From Halichoerus grypus (Eukaryota > Chordata > Mammalia > Carnivora > Phocidae): 64,000 bases of DNA. The DNA is taken from positions 127,639,444 to 127,703,443 of the forward strand of contig NC_135719.1 of the NCBI RefSeq assembly GCF_964656455.1. The letters run 5' to 3'. The translations under genes and the position numbers were made by a program. The notes beneath the pieces are model-generated. The model did no database searches. It had not been told where the DNA came from and saw only the letters and a list, made by a program, of their open reading frames with translations. Positions 10,969-22,409 of this stretch are shown here, piece after piece; position 1 is the stretch's first letter; each line of letters begins with the position of its first letter.

Positions 10969-13451
10969 AACTTGCCACTAACCTTGAGGTCATCTTCGAC
11001 TTTTCCATCCGAATTCTGTGTCAACAAAGTCCGCATCATCCTTGGATATGTCTCTTAGATTCACCCTTTCATGTATTTAAGTTTATCCGAGTAACACAGG
11101 AGCACGGAGTGCGGAATCCTAGAGTAAAAGGCGAAAGGGGCCACTGGCTGTTTACAAGTTCTTCCCACCCCACTCCAGCTGCCCCTTTGCAACCTCAGTC
11201 TACCATTCCCTTCCTCAGGAGGGGGTCTATTTCCTGGTCCCTTAAACTGGGCTGACTTTGGACTTGCTCTGACCGACAGAGCAGCGTGGCGTGCTGTTGT
11301 GGAGTTGTCGGGTCTCGGCCGTCAGCGGTTCCCTGCTTCTGCTCTCCTGGCCCTGGGACGCTACCTGGGGCGTCCTGGAAGGAAGCCGGTGCTGCGCACT
11401 GCAGCAAGAGGCCATGGAGGCTGAGGCGGCCTGGCTGGTGGCCGTCACCCATCCCTGCACCTGAGTCAGAGCTCGGGGGGACGCAGCACAGGAGTGACCT
11501 AGCCAACCGGTGGAATCAGGAAGGAGAATACGGTTTTGGGTGTTTTGAGTCACTAGCTCTGGGCAGGGGTTGTTAGGCGGTAAAGGAGAACTGAAGCCAC
11601 CCCCATCAGCCCTCTCCTGCTCCCCTCTTCCCAGACCATTCCCGGCACACGATAAATACCCTGGGTACGTAACTGCAGGAACTAAAACACATAAGTGTGA
11701 GGACGTATGTTCATGTGGATACAGGTGGTTACAGCGCTCCCAAATCTCTGCAGAGCACTCCGCTGTGCTGATGTCCTGCCCTTTGTTTACCTGTTCCTCG
11801 GTCACGCACATGCGGGCTGTTCCTGACTTCTCGCTGCCACAGGAGCGGCCAGTGAACATCCTTGTGCCTTCCCGTCTCCCTGCTCTAATCCACCCTGCCC
11901 GCCACTCGGAGTTGAGGGTGGGCGGAAACGGAACATCAGGCGGTGCCTAGGGGCCTCCGGGTGAGTGCCTGCGGGCTTTTGGCCTGACCCCGCTCCTCTG
12001 GAGAAGACAGGGAAGCCTGTGTGCCCCGGAGCCACCGCCGTTCCTCCCCCCTCGCCTGTCCTCTCGGCACGATGGCCGGGCTGGAGACGACACCCAAAGG
12101 AGATTTACAGCGGAGCTGGAGACGCGGCTGTGCGGTAGGAGCGTCGGAAAGCGGATGCACCCTGGCAGGCTCCTCCGGGGGCCTGTCGCCAAGGCTGTGC
12201 ACTCATCTGACGCTCCACAGTCCCTCTCTGCTGTCCGGGGGCGCTTCTGGGGCCTGCGTGATTGGCCGAGGGGTTGCAGAAAAGGCCGGGAGGAGGCGAG
12301 TGGCGGGGGCTGCTGACAGGGCGCTCCATGTGCCTCAGTGTGGATGTGACCAAACTCAGGGATATGCTGCTGCTAAATGAAGCGAGGCATCGCCATGGCA
12401 ACACAGCTCTCTGCTCCCAGCCAGATGCCAAAGCCCTTAAATTATCTTTTTCTGGCTGAAAGCACCTCAATTGCCTCTGGTCTCCAAAGCCATGGGACTG
12501 TGGGGGCACCAGATGCCTCACCCTCATCTCCAACCTTTCAACAAAGCCCAAGAGGTGATAAGGGGAGGGGGGCTGGGGCACTGATGAATTTTGTTTGGGG
12601 GAGGGCCCGGGAGTAGCCCCTGGTGAACGGGGAGCGGGGAGCCATGGACAGGCCCCACTTCTCTTATCTCCTGGTCCAGTGATCGGGGCTCAACATCCTC
12701 CAGCACTTCATTCTAGAAGGTAAACTGTACAATGAATGTCAATAGAGATGCCAATCGTTTCTTCCACTAATCATTTCCTTGCCTTCCGTCCATTGTCCTC
12801 CCTTTGAAGGGGAATGTATCCCCGGCTCCCTGGCCACAGCTGACTGGACCAGGGTAGACAACTGACCCGGAGAATATCAAGCCGATTCTCTTCCAGCAAT
12901 TTGGATTTGGGTTTATTACTTATATGCAACCAGCCTGGAAGGGCAGGGACTGAAGGTGCCACTTGGGGGCAGCCCTGTGTAAGTCAAGTCAGCGAAGAGG
13001 GTCTGCAAAGAGAAGAGGACAGGCGGAGGGCAGCCAAGACCGGTGAGGGAGGGACGGAGAGGTGGAGGAGGGAAATATGGCAGTTGCTGTGGTCCTGAGG
13101 TCGTTCCTAATTCTGGTTCACAGGGAGGCCGGGTGCACTTCCTGCCCTCGGGTGCTTTTTGCCATCAGATAGGTTTGTGTCTTGTAGTGGAATGATCCCT
13201 CATTAAGGCATCAGGAGTACTTGGATAGGGTTTGGCTGATGATGCTGGAAATGCTTTTCTAGCCACATTCCTACTCAGGATAAGGAGTGACTCTCTCAAA
13301 AAAGGCCACTTAGAGATTTTGCACACTCACACACACACACACACACATATATTTGCATATATATGCACAAAATGTGGCTGCCACCTTTCTGCAGCCAATT
13401 ATTTGCAAAGAACCTTCGTAATACACAATGTCACATTAAGAGGTGGACAAA
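10969..13451. other. Intergenic GC-rich stretch
   Basis: GC-richer between about 11200 and 12700, with scattered CpG and long chance frames on both strands (205 residues at 11859-11242; 158 at 12581-12105). No repeats are recognised there, no protein motif, no splice structure that I can support. A (CA)n/(TA)n tract is at 13322-13364. Confidence 0.5.
13322..13364. repeat. (CA)n/(TA)n microsatellite
   Basis: CA run followed by 'tatatatttgcatatatatg'. Confidence 0.9.
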
Positions 13452-13636
13452 GGGGAGCCTGGGTGGCTCAGTCGGTTAAGCATCCATCTCTTGGTTTCCG
13501 CTTAGGTTGTGATCTATGGGTCGTGAGATAGAGCCTTATGTCGGGCTCCCCGCTCAGTGGGGAGTCAGCTTGAGATTCTCTCCCTCTGCTTCTCCCCTCT
13601 CCCCCAAATAAATAAATCAATCTTTAAAAAAAAAAA
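13452..13636 (+). mobile_element. CAN-SINE
   Basis: 'ggggagcctgggtggctcag' to 'aaataaataaatcaatctttaaa'-type tail. Confidence 0.92.
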
Positions 13637-13664
13637 GAGAACGACAAAGAAAATTTTCTTCAAT

Positions 13665-13815
13665 CATCAACAATGTTTTATTGAGCAGCTACTATGTACC
13701 AGGCAGTATTCTGGGTGTCAGGGAAATGTCAGTGAGCATGACAGAAAAAAGCCTGCCCTTAAGGAGCTTATTCTTTGGAGGACACAGATTAACAGTGAAC
13801 AAAAGATATGACAGC
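13665..13815 (-). mobile_element. L2 3' end remnant
   Basis: Reverse-complement L2 text: 'ttattgagcagctactatgt', 'accaggcagtattctgggtg', 'cttaaggagcttattctttg'. Confidence 0.65.
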
Positions 13816-14009
13816 AGACATTGCTAAGGCTGTGAACAGAATAAACAAATCTCTCAATGTGAGTTGCACAGAATCCACTCTTAAGGTTTGAAAAAATCCT
13901 CAAAAATTTCCAGATGGGACAAAAGAGATAATAAATGGCCTTTAGAGGAGGGTAGTGAAGCTAACTCTGGCTGATTCTCTGTTGGCTTTTATGTTACTTG
14001 CTTCGGGCA

Positions 14010-14215
14010 GCCTCTCCCGACCATCTCTGCATTAAGGGCCTCTCCTATTGCACCTGTACTTGGCCCCTCACGGCATACTTTACGGTGGCTGCCTACTTAT
14101 GTGGGTGTTCTCCCCACTCGCTGTGGGGCCTGAGGGCAGGAACGATGGCTGTCACATTCACATCGCACAGCGACGCACACTTCACAGATGCTCAGTAAAT
14201 AGTTGCTGGGTGAAT
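14010..14215 (+). mobile_element. L2 3' end remnant
   Basis: Sense L2 text: 'ggcctgagggcaggaacga', 'gatgctcagtaaatagttgc', 'tgggtgaatgg'. The following 14215-15000 is GC-richer, with no gene recognised. Confidence 0.6.
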
Positions 14216-15559
14216 GGACAAAGGGGCTGCCGCCGAAGCGTCAGCACCAATGCTGATGTTCCTTCTACTTCTGTAGGCAATTCTCCCCCCACGTGACACC
14301 CCCCAAAGGCAGAAGTAGTTGGCTAATGGCACAGACACGGCCTCACTGTCTTCAGCGATGAGAGAAACATCTTCCACAGCCAGAAAGCCAGGAGAGGTGG
14401 CTTGTTCACTCTCTCCCAGCTGAGGAGACTGACACCTTTGGGCTGAGCACGTCTTAAAGGGGAGGAAGCGAAGGCCCCCCCGGGCCTGTGTCCGGCGGCT
14501 CTCACGAAGTGCTGGGAGCAGGGAGCGTAGCCGGCCGCGCGCCGGGCACACTTGTGGGCCTAATCTCACTCTGGGGACAGGACTGTTAACCCGTTCACAA
14601 GAGGGCACACACAACGCGCCCAGGAATTGTACACGCACATGCCCAGCGGCGTGCCCCAGCCAGCAGATTTTACCTCTCCTCCCTCCGGCTCTCACCGCGG
14701 AGCTAACAGAAATACCGCGCCGCCGACGCTATCTGCCCAGCCGTGTCCCTAGCGGCCAGTCACCCTTGGGCCAGGGGACAGCACTGTGGCGCTCACAGTT
14801 CAAGGTTGACAGTTTTCTGTGTTCACAACCAAAGCCAGTTGGCACTTTCATCACAGAGACAGGACAAGATGTGTAGCCACAACAGACTACCTGAGCTTAG
14901 GGCAGACAGAAACGTGACGGCGGCCGGTTCTCCAGCCAGCCCGCGGAGAACCCGACCCGGAGACCACTACGAAGGCCTTGGCGGGAGCAGCCCAGAGTCG
15001 CTGCTCGCTGTGTCACTCGACACAAGGCCACATCTTATCTCTAAAGTTACCTCCAGAGTTTGGAGAAAGATGAATTTCCTCCATTCCTTATTACTGAATG
15101 ATTCTTCATAGGGTTTGCTAATGCATAATTTAAAGGATTCATATAGGTAATGCATAAATATGCTCTTAAAAAAAAATCAGACAACACAAAGCATATAGAG
15201 TCCCCCTACTGCTTCCCAGTCTCCTTCCCACTACTACATCTGGGTGTCTCTTTCCAGCTATGTGTTTATAAACAGGTATGTGCACCTACAGATAATAGTC
15301 TTATTTAGTTTTTACATAGTGTTTTTATATATACATTTACATATACATAATAGTTTTACACACTGGTTTTTTACTGTACGTGTAATTTTGCAATTTCTTA
15401 TTTTTCAAATAACCAATGTATCTTGGCGTCCTTTTCTATTGGCATAGAAAGGTGAAAGGTGCATAGTCTCAATATCCCATAGTGTACATGAACCATGATT
15501 CAATGAACTCTTTCCCTACGGACTAACATTTGGGTTTGTGTCCAGTTTCCTGCTGTTCT

Positions 15560-15778
15560 TTTTTCTTTTTTTTTTAATTTTTATTTATTTGACAGAGAGA
15601 GAGACAGCGAGAGAGGGAACACAAGCAGAGGGAGAGGGAGAGGGAGAAGCAGGCTTCCCGCGGAGCAGGGAGCCCGATGCGGGGCTTGATCCCAGGACCC
15701 CGGGACCATGACCTGAGCCGAAGGCAGATGCCTAACGACTGAGCCACCCAGGCGCCCCCTTTTTTTTTTTTTAAATTT
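15560..15778 (-). mobile_element. CAN-SINE
   Basis: 14-bp perfect target duplication tttcctgctgttct at 15546-15559 and 15779-15792. It sits in an old L1-like remnant ('gaacaacactgtgatgaacatc'). Confidence 0.93.
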
Positions 15779-15852
15779 TTTCCTGCTGTTCTGAACAACA
15801 CTGTGATGAACATCTTTTTATACATACCATGGTGTCCCTGCATAGGCATTGC

Positions 15853-16068
15853 TTTTTTTTTTTTTTTAAAGATTTATTTATTTATTTTAGAGAAAGAGAG
15901 GGAGAGAGAGTGCGCGAGCAGGAGCATGACAGGGAGGGGCAGAGGGAGAGGGAGAGAGAATCTCAAGCAGACTCTTCTGCTGAGCGGGGAGCTCAATGTG
16001 GGGCTCAATCCCACGACCCCGAGATCACGACCTGAGCCCAAACCAAGAGTTGGATGCTTAACCGACTG
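15853..16068 (-). mobile_element. CAN-SINE, head truncated
   Basis: Typical tail and body, but the sequence stops at 'cttaaccgactg' without the terminal 'agccacccaggcgcccc'. Confidence 0.85.
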
Positions 16069-16144
16069 TGCGGAGAACTACATTTTCACTGTTGTGTTAG
16101 TGTATAAGTGTCTATTTTCACACATCCCATCGACCATGGACATC

Positions 16145-16870
16145 CATTCATTCTACAAACATATACTGAACTATTACGGGCCAGGCACTGTCCTAGAAAA
16201 CTAGGGCACATCTCTGCCTTGTGGCACTTACAGTGTAGTAGATTGAAAAAATAATTTTCTAGCATGTCATATTTTCTTTAGAAGCATGATTTCCTTTCTT
16301 AGTAAATTATGTAGAATGTTAGGTCATAAATGCTAAGACAAAATAGAGTATGGTAAAGAATATTAGGAATGCCCTTGGGATTGAGATTTTTGAATAGGCT
16401 AGTCAAGGAAGGTGTCCCCAGGGTGGTATTTGAGCCTTTGAAGGAAGTGCGAGTGTGAATTTTGGGCAAAGGGAGCAAGCCAGCACCAAGGCTCAGGGCA
16501 GGAATGTGCTAGGTCTGTTCAGAGGTGCAGCAAGGAGGTCAGTGTGGCCTGAACAGAGTTGGTGAGATGGTCAAGAGGAAATAGAGGCCAGGGTGGGTAG
16601 GGACTTGTAGGCAAGATTCGAAAATTTGGGGCTGACTTGGTGCAATGGCCTTGCTCTGGCTGCAACGTTAAGAGTAAAGGATGGGGTCGGGAGCATGAGC
16701 ATGGAAGGAGCCAGTTGGGAGACTCCTGCAATAATCTATTTGAGAGATGAGAGAGCTTTGGGCCAGGACAGCAGCAGTGAGGTGAAGAGAAGTGGTTAGA
16801 TTCTGGAGCCAACATTTACTGTGGGATTAGAAGTCCGGTGTGAGTGAAGAGACAGGAGACTATCATCGCC
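16145..16870 (-). mobile_element. L2 remnant
   Basis: Reverse-complement L2 with several known landmarks: 'actattacgggccaggcactg', 'ggctcagggcaggaatgtgc', 'gtcagtgtggcctgaacag', 'gggacttgtaggcaagattc', 'gcaataatctatttgagagatg'. Confidence 0.65.
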
Positions 16871-17011
16871 TTGATTTTGCCATGTGGACAGGTACAAGTT
16901 TACATCTCCTCCTTGAATTTGCATTTCCCTACCTACTAGCAAGGTTAGCTTCTTTTCACGTTTACTGACTACTTGAATTACTTTCTTGAGAAGTTCCGGT
17001 TTTCCTCTCCT

Positions 17012-17212
17012 TTTTTTTTTTAAAGATTTTATTTATTTATTTGAGAGAGAGAATGAGCAGGGAGGAGGGGTAGAGGAAGACAGAGAGAGAGAGAGAAAAG
17101 CAGACTCCTTGATGAGCAGGGAGCCTGACTTGGGACTCGATCCCAGCACCCTGGGATCATAACCTGAGCCGAAGGCAGATGCTTAATGACTGAGCCACCC
17201 AGGTGCCCCACA
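17012..17212 (-). mobile_element. CAN-SINE
   Basis: 12-bp perfect target duplication ttttcctctcct at 17000-17011 and 17213-17224. Confidence 0.93.
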
Positions 17213-17224
17213 TTTTCCTCTCCT

Positions 17225-18077
17225 TTCCTCTGGTTAATGCATGATTTCCTTAATAAAAATCTCGTCTGTGGGGGTTTTGCTTGCTGTTTATCCAACCTCT
17301 GAGGTTAGTTTCTCACTTTAGAAATACAGCATTGCTGAGCCGGCAGGTAACCCCGGATTACTTGGTCAAATCTCTTTATAGATGAGAAAACTGGGGCTCA
17401 GTTGAGCGATTTATTCCAGGTCACACAGCTCAGCGTGGGAGCCGTTACTAAAATTTAGCTTTCCTGATCACCACTCTATTTCACTTTCCATCTACTATAC
17501 CATCGGTATTAAGAAATCTTTTTTTACCAATAAAACTAACAAGAGCCAACAAACTCATCTCTCCATAAGGATTTACCTTTGGATAGGATAGTTGATCAAA
17601 AGGAACATCAATAAAAATGTACTACCCAGGCTAAGCCACTGGATTTGCATCGCTTTTTTTCACTGTAACCTTTGAAACAGGAGAGAACGGGCGGGGTGCC
17701 TTTCCTGCCTGGCCCTCCGGTCCCTGGGCCACGCTGAGATCAATAATCACTCGGCTCCTTTCCGCCTCATTACCGTTCTAATTTGCCTTCACTGAATCCA
17801 CCGAAGGTGTGAGTGTAATTTTTTTCCTACTCTAATAAACCAACCTTTTAGATTAAGGGAAAAGAGAAAAGGGATAAGACCAGCTTATCTTAGTGAGAAA
17901 GGAACTGGGAAAAGTAGAACATGGCAGGCCATACTTGCTGAGTCGGGCTTGTTCAGCAACGCAGCTGTCTCACTGACGGCCTCGGGTCCTTCTAGGAAAA
18001 ACCCGATGGAGGGTGCTGGAAACAGGCAAGCGGCTCTACGGAAGTAATAAGCAGAGGGTCAAGAGAGGATCCACCTT
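17225..18077. other. Intergenic: MIR remnant, otherwise unique
   Basis: MIR piece (minus) at about 17375-17445 ('tagatgagaaaactggggct', 'caggtcacacagctcagcg'). Nothing else recognised. Confidence 0.5.
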
Positions 18078-18085
18078 AGCCAGAC

Positions 18086-18176
18086 TTTTTTTTTTTTTAA
18101 AGTAAGTTCTATGCCCAGGCGTGGGGCTTGAATTCACGACCCTGAGATCTGGAGTCCCATGCTCCACCGACTGGCC
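18086..18176 (-). mobile_element. Short CAN-SINE (tRNA-like type)
   Basis: Target duplication agccagac at 18078-18085 and 18177-18184. Confidence 0.85.
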
Positions 18177-18737
18177 AGCCAGACATATTTTAAAGCAAGA
18201 GGAAGATCAGAAAGATTGAAAGGACCCAGAGTGGACTGGAAGTGATGAGGGCACATACTTGGAAAGGTGAGTGGACACTTGCCGAAGCTGCTGCTCTGAG
18301 CTCGGTGTATGCCAGATCCGCTCCCTTCCAAAAGCATCACAAAGGCCTTCTCCAAAAGAGCTGTACGCTGGCTGCAGAAAATTTAGGAGATATTAAAACA
18401 CTATAAGCCTCTAGCCTTCTCTGTGCACGTACACTTGGTGCATACAAAAACACTGGCAAAATGCAACGCATACCAGCTTTAAGCTGTTTTTCTCAGTTAA
18501 CATATTGAGCATTTCCTCCACGTATTTAATCTGTCTCTGTGACATGATTGATAGTGGCCATACAGGATTTTACTACATAAAAATTTTCCTCAAACAAGCC
18601 TCTTTTGTTAGACCATGTTGATGTTCCTGGATTTGGGGAGTGACAGATTTTAGGTAGAGGTAGAATTACCAGGTCAGAGTATTTCTTAAAGAAAAACAAA
18701 AACAAAAAACAAAAACAACCAAAACCCCACATCATTT

Positions 18738-18835
18738 CTTTTTTTTTTTAAATTTTATTATGTTATGTTAGTCACCATACAATACATCATTAGTTTTTGA
18801 TGTGGTGATCCACGATCCATTGTTTTCATATAACA
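18738..18835 (-). mobile_element. 5'-truncated L1, 3' end only
   Basis: About 100 bp homologous to the 3' terminus of the L1 at 29294: 'tgttatgttagtcaccatac', 'aatacatcattagtttttga'. A T-run (tail) at the left. Confidence 0.85.
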
Positions 18836-18845
18836 TTTATTCTTT

Positions 18846-20639
18846 AAAAGAGAAAGATTTCAAAAGATTTTCAATGTGGAAAAAAAAAATCACACATACA
18901 GAAAAAGAACAAAATAAACATCAACTATAATCCCACCATCATTCACATTTTGGTATATGCCTATCCTTTCAGTTTTTTAAAAAAACATGTAAACATTCTA
19001 TACAAAATTACATACAGTTTCATAACTGACTTTTCTCATTAGATACAGCGTGAGTATTTTCTCGTATCTCTACGTGTTCTTCCAAAACGTAACTTTAAAT
19101 GGCTACAGAGTTCCCTTGCATGGCGATGTCACACTCACTAGGACAGAACCACAAACGCAGGTACTTTCTGCAAAGAACAGTGCCTCTTGATAGAAAACTG
19201 CGCAATAACCACTTCCCGAATGAATACATGAACTTCGTCAACCAACTCCCTGTTGCTGGATATCGAGCTTATTTGGGACTTTCACGGTTACATCCTTACA
19301 CAAAAGTCTTGTGGACAGCTCTAAAGACTTCTTTTGACTTAACTCCTAGAAGTGACATTTATTGGGTCAAATGGTACACACTTTAGAAGAGAATTAAGAG
19401 GACTATACAGTTTATCATCAAACCACATCACTTTGGAGAGGACAAGGGGATGGAATTGAGGAATTCCGCAACCACAGTCCCACCGGCAGAGTGTCATCCG
19501 AGCATCGGTTTCCCCAGGCCCAACACTGTGACTCTACACTTGATACTGCATATATCCTACATCGTACTAAGTATCTACTCAGGCATTTTTGGTATAAAAT
19601 AATGAAGAAAAAAAATCTTCCCCTTGGCCCCTTTCCCTGATTTCAGGTTCCTGTCTAGGGGTCTAGCTTCCTTTCTCCAGCATCCACCAACACCTTCTGT
19701 GCAAGGCCAGATCACTTAGGCTCTATGCTGTCCGCAGCAACTACTCAACTCTGTCACCCGGGCGTGAGGGAGCAGCCACAGGTCATCTCTGAGTAAGTGT
19801 GACTGTGTTCTGATTAAGACTTTACTTACGGACACAGAAATCTGGTTTTTTCTTATTTTCATGAAATACCGTTCTCTTGACTTCTTCTCCCCAGCCACTT
19901 AGAAATGTAAAAACTATTTTTAGTCCGTGGGCAGTACAAACACAGGAGGTCCGTCAGCATGTGCTGCCTCTTGACGTAGAAAATGTCTGGTGGACAACTA
20001 AAACAAACCTAGGCGGATCATCCTCATGTAAATGTGGAAAAATCACCAATTTTTCCTTTTTCCTCAATTGCATCATTTTCTGCTTACTGTGAAGGTAGAG
20101 TTGCATTATAGATCTTCAACTATAGGTTCCTCACAAAAATAAATAAAAATGAGAGAGACGGGAGAATTTAATGGTGTAAACAATTTTCCTCACCGTCCAA
20201 CTCAATCAGCACATCCCTTGAGGGAGTGTGTGTGGGCTGGGAGATGGGAGTCTGCTCCTCTTGGCTGGCCCGTTTCTATAGGCTGCTCACAGCACACATA
20301 TCTCGCTTCACGGAGTGTCAGTTTACAGTCTGAATATGTACTTTTTTTGCACCACATTATTCCTAAACACAAGTTAGCACCTTTATCTGATACTCAATTG
20401 ACTAAAGAGCAAACTATTCTAATGCTGAAGGATGGGCTGACCTACTGGATTTGCTAAATGACAGGATGTGGGTTTCCAGTGGGTCACATATGATGTACAC
20501 TATGGAAAACATAAGGGATTTTTCCAGTGGTAATTTTAATTATTTAAACTTATTTAATTATTTAAAATAACTTATCTAAAATTTTCCCATCATGCGCTAA
20601 GTTTTGAGGTCATTTAGACGTAGTTATTTAGATATAAGG
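18846..20639. other. Intergenic, nothing recognised
   Basis: AT-rich, no SINE, no gene motif. Frames up to 102 residues (20149-20457) have no recognisable content. Confidence 0.5.
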
Positions 20640-21979
20640 GATGAATCTATTAATTTTTATTTCTTAAAAAACAAGTATCAAAATATGAACTCAATATGCA
20701 ATGTTCCTAAGAAGAAAAAAGGCAGGACAGAGACATGCAGACGTGGTGAGTCTTGTCGCAAGCAGTAGGTATCCAAGTGGCTTCCAGCCAGTTGTCCACA
20801 AAGACAAAAGGCGATGTTTCTAAGAGTCCATGCAGTAATAAAATACTGACACCATGTTTCTAGAAAGGAGCACTAAACTCCCATTATCATTTGAAATGGA
20901 AGATGGTAGTAAATACTATCTTCATGTCATAGATGAGGAAACTGAGGCTCTGAGAAATGTAAAGCAGCTCAGCTAAGGGTACAGTGAGTCGCGTTGGTGG
21001 GGGTACAAAGATTCATGCATTTTCCAAGCTGCCCACAATCACAAAAGACAGCAGTGACTGGAATATCAAAGAATATTCTCTCCTATGAGACAGTCACAGA
21101 GAAGACTGAGGGCAGAGCGGGATGGCACAGGGCAGAACAGCTGGAGGGCTCCAACAGCATGAACAACACAGCAAGTAAAAACAGGGAAAAACTAATCCCA
21201 GATTCGCTAACCCTCAAAGATAGATACAGATCTTTAATTTTAAAGAGAGAAAGTTTATTCATGGAGAAAACAGTTACAGAACACCCTTGGGGCTTTTTTA
21301 GTCCAACAATTAAAACTGCATTAAAAAGCCAACAGGAAGAGTTTAGACCTAAAAGAAACATGGAGAAACTACTGCTCCCCTTCCCTTGGCTTTATAAAAA
21401 TTTTATCTTTTAGGCAAGAGAGATAGCTGTGATTAATTTCTTTCCTAGGAGATGAGGTTTCTCGTTCCATTGTCTTAATGTGTATAGGATTTTTCTGTGA
21501 AAGCCAGAGAAGACAGAAGAAAAGATCACTGGATGGCTGGAACAATGAAGGTGAGACTCATGGCTGGTTCCTGGAACCACAATTTTACCACAAATCACTA
21601 GATGGGGTAGCAGGAGGGGTGTCAGGTTTCCCATTAATAAATCTGAGGTATTTAAGGCTCCAATAACATGGAAACTCACTTCCACCTCCCTCAGAAGTAA
21701 CGGCAGAGGCTGGAAAGGCTATTCTGGAAGGTCAAAGCTCCTTGGACTTCTCACATACATTAGTGCCAACATCTAACCAGACTGGACCATGTCCAACATG
21801 AGCAAAGTGGCTAACTGCTTTACTCTTCAGGATGGGTTCCAAGGCAGCACTGTGATCCACGATGAGCTTTTCCCTGTCTCTCTTTTTGGCTTGTCCTGAT
21901 GCTAGAGTCTATGGCAATACAAGAAAGCGTGGCCATTTACTTGAGACCTGCCTGAGGAAAATAATGGGCTCTCCAAGTC
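20640..21979 (-). other. ALKBH1: ALKBH1 3' UTR (probable)
   Basis: Sequence downstream of the ALKBH1 stop, free of SINEs, which suits an exon. Minus-strand AATAAA hexamers lie at 20656-20661 and about 21254-21259. The distal one gives a 3' UTR of about 1.3 kb, near the human length as I recall it; the proximal one would give about 0.7 kb. The exact end is not proven by sequence alone. A small MIR remnant lies near 20920-20965. Confidence 0.5.
20656..20661 (-). terminator. Candidate poly(A) signal of ALKBH1
   Basis: AATAAA on the minus strand, 1.32 kb past the stop codon. It competes with another AATAAA near 21254-21259. Chosen only because the resulting 3' UTR length looks right. Confidence 0.4.
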
Positions 21980-22409
21980 TCAGCTGTCAGGGTTTAACTT
22001 CACTCGTTTTACTTGGCAATTCTTGTCGTTCAGGTGGCAGAAACCTTCTGTGGTGATGTCTCTTTTCTTCTCCTCCATGGATTCCCAAGGGAAGTCCTGG
22101 TCTGTGGCCAGTACCTGTCGGACAGTCATGTTCACACGAGCGGTTTTCAAGTAGCTGGTGCACACCTGCCAGTCCTCCTCGGAGCAGGGCTCTACCACTG
22201 AATCTCTGGGGAGGATGGCTGGGAGAGGTGTCTCTAGGCAGCATGGCAGGCTTTCCCCTTGAGGACTTGGAAGGACCCTTGGGACTGCATGGTTCAACAG
22301 GCGGCTGAAACCTGACATTACCATGATGTCACCGCTGTGCATAAACATGGCTGTGGGCGCTTCATCTCTTTTGAGGCCACCCAGGAGAAAGATGGCAGAC
22401 TGTCCAAAG
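21980..22409 (-). CDS. ALKBH1: ALKBH1 terminal coding exon 6
   Basis: Residues 247 (shared) to 389 and the stop. Starts [20 protein letters not shown]; holds the third iron ligand H287 and the 2-oxoglutarate-binding arginines R338/R344. Ends ...KRVKLNPDS. Acceptor tatag at 22410-22411. Confidence 0.97.

Noticed and set aside
11242..11859. 205-residue minus-strand frame
   Set aside because: GC-rich DNA with overlapping frames on both strands; no domain, low-complexity composition, no exon homology recognised.
12105..12581. 158-residue minus-strand frame
   Set aside because: Several frames on both strands overlap; no motif and biased composition. Chance frame in GC-rich DNA.
14192..14695. 167-residue minus-strand frame
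   Set aside because: Overlaps the end of an L2 remnant and GC-rich DNA; no recognisable protein features.
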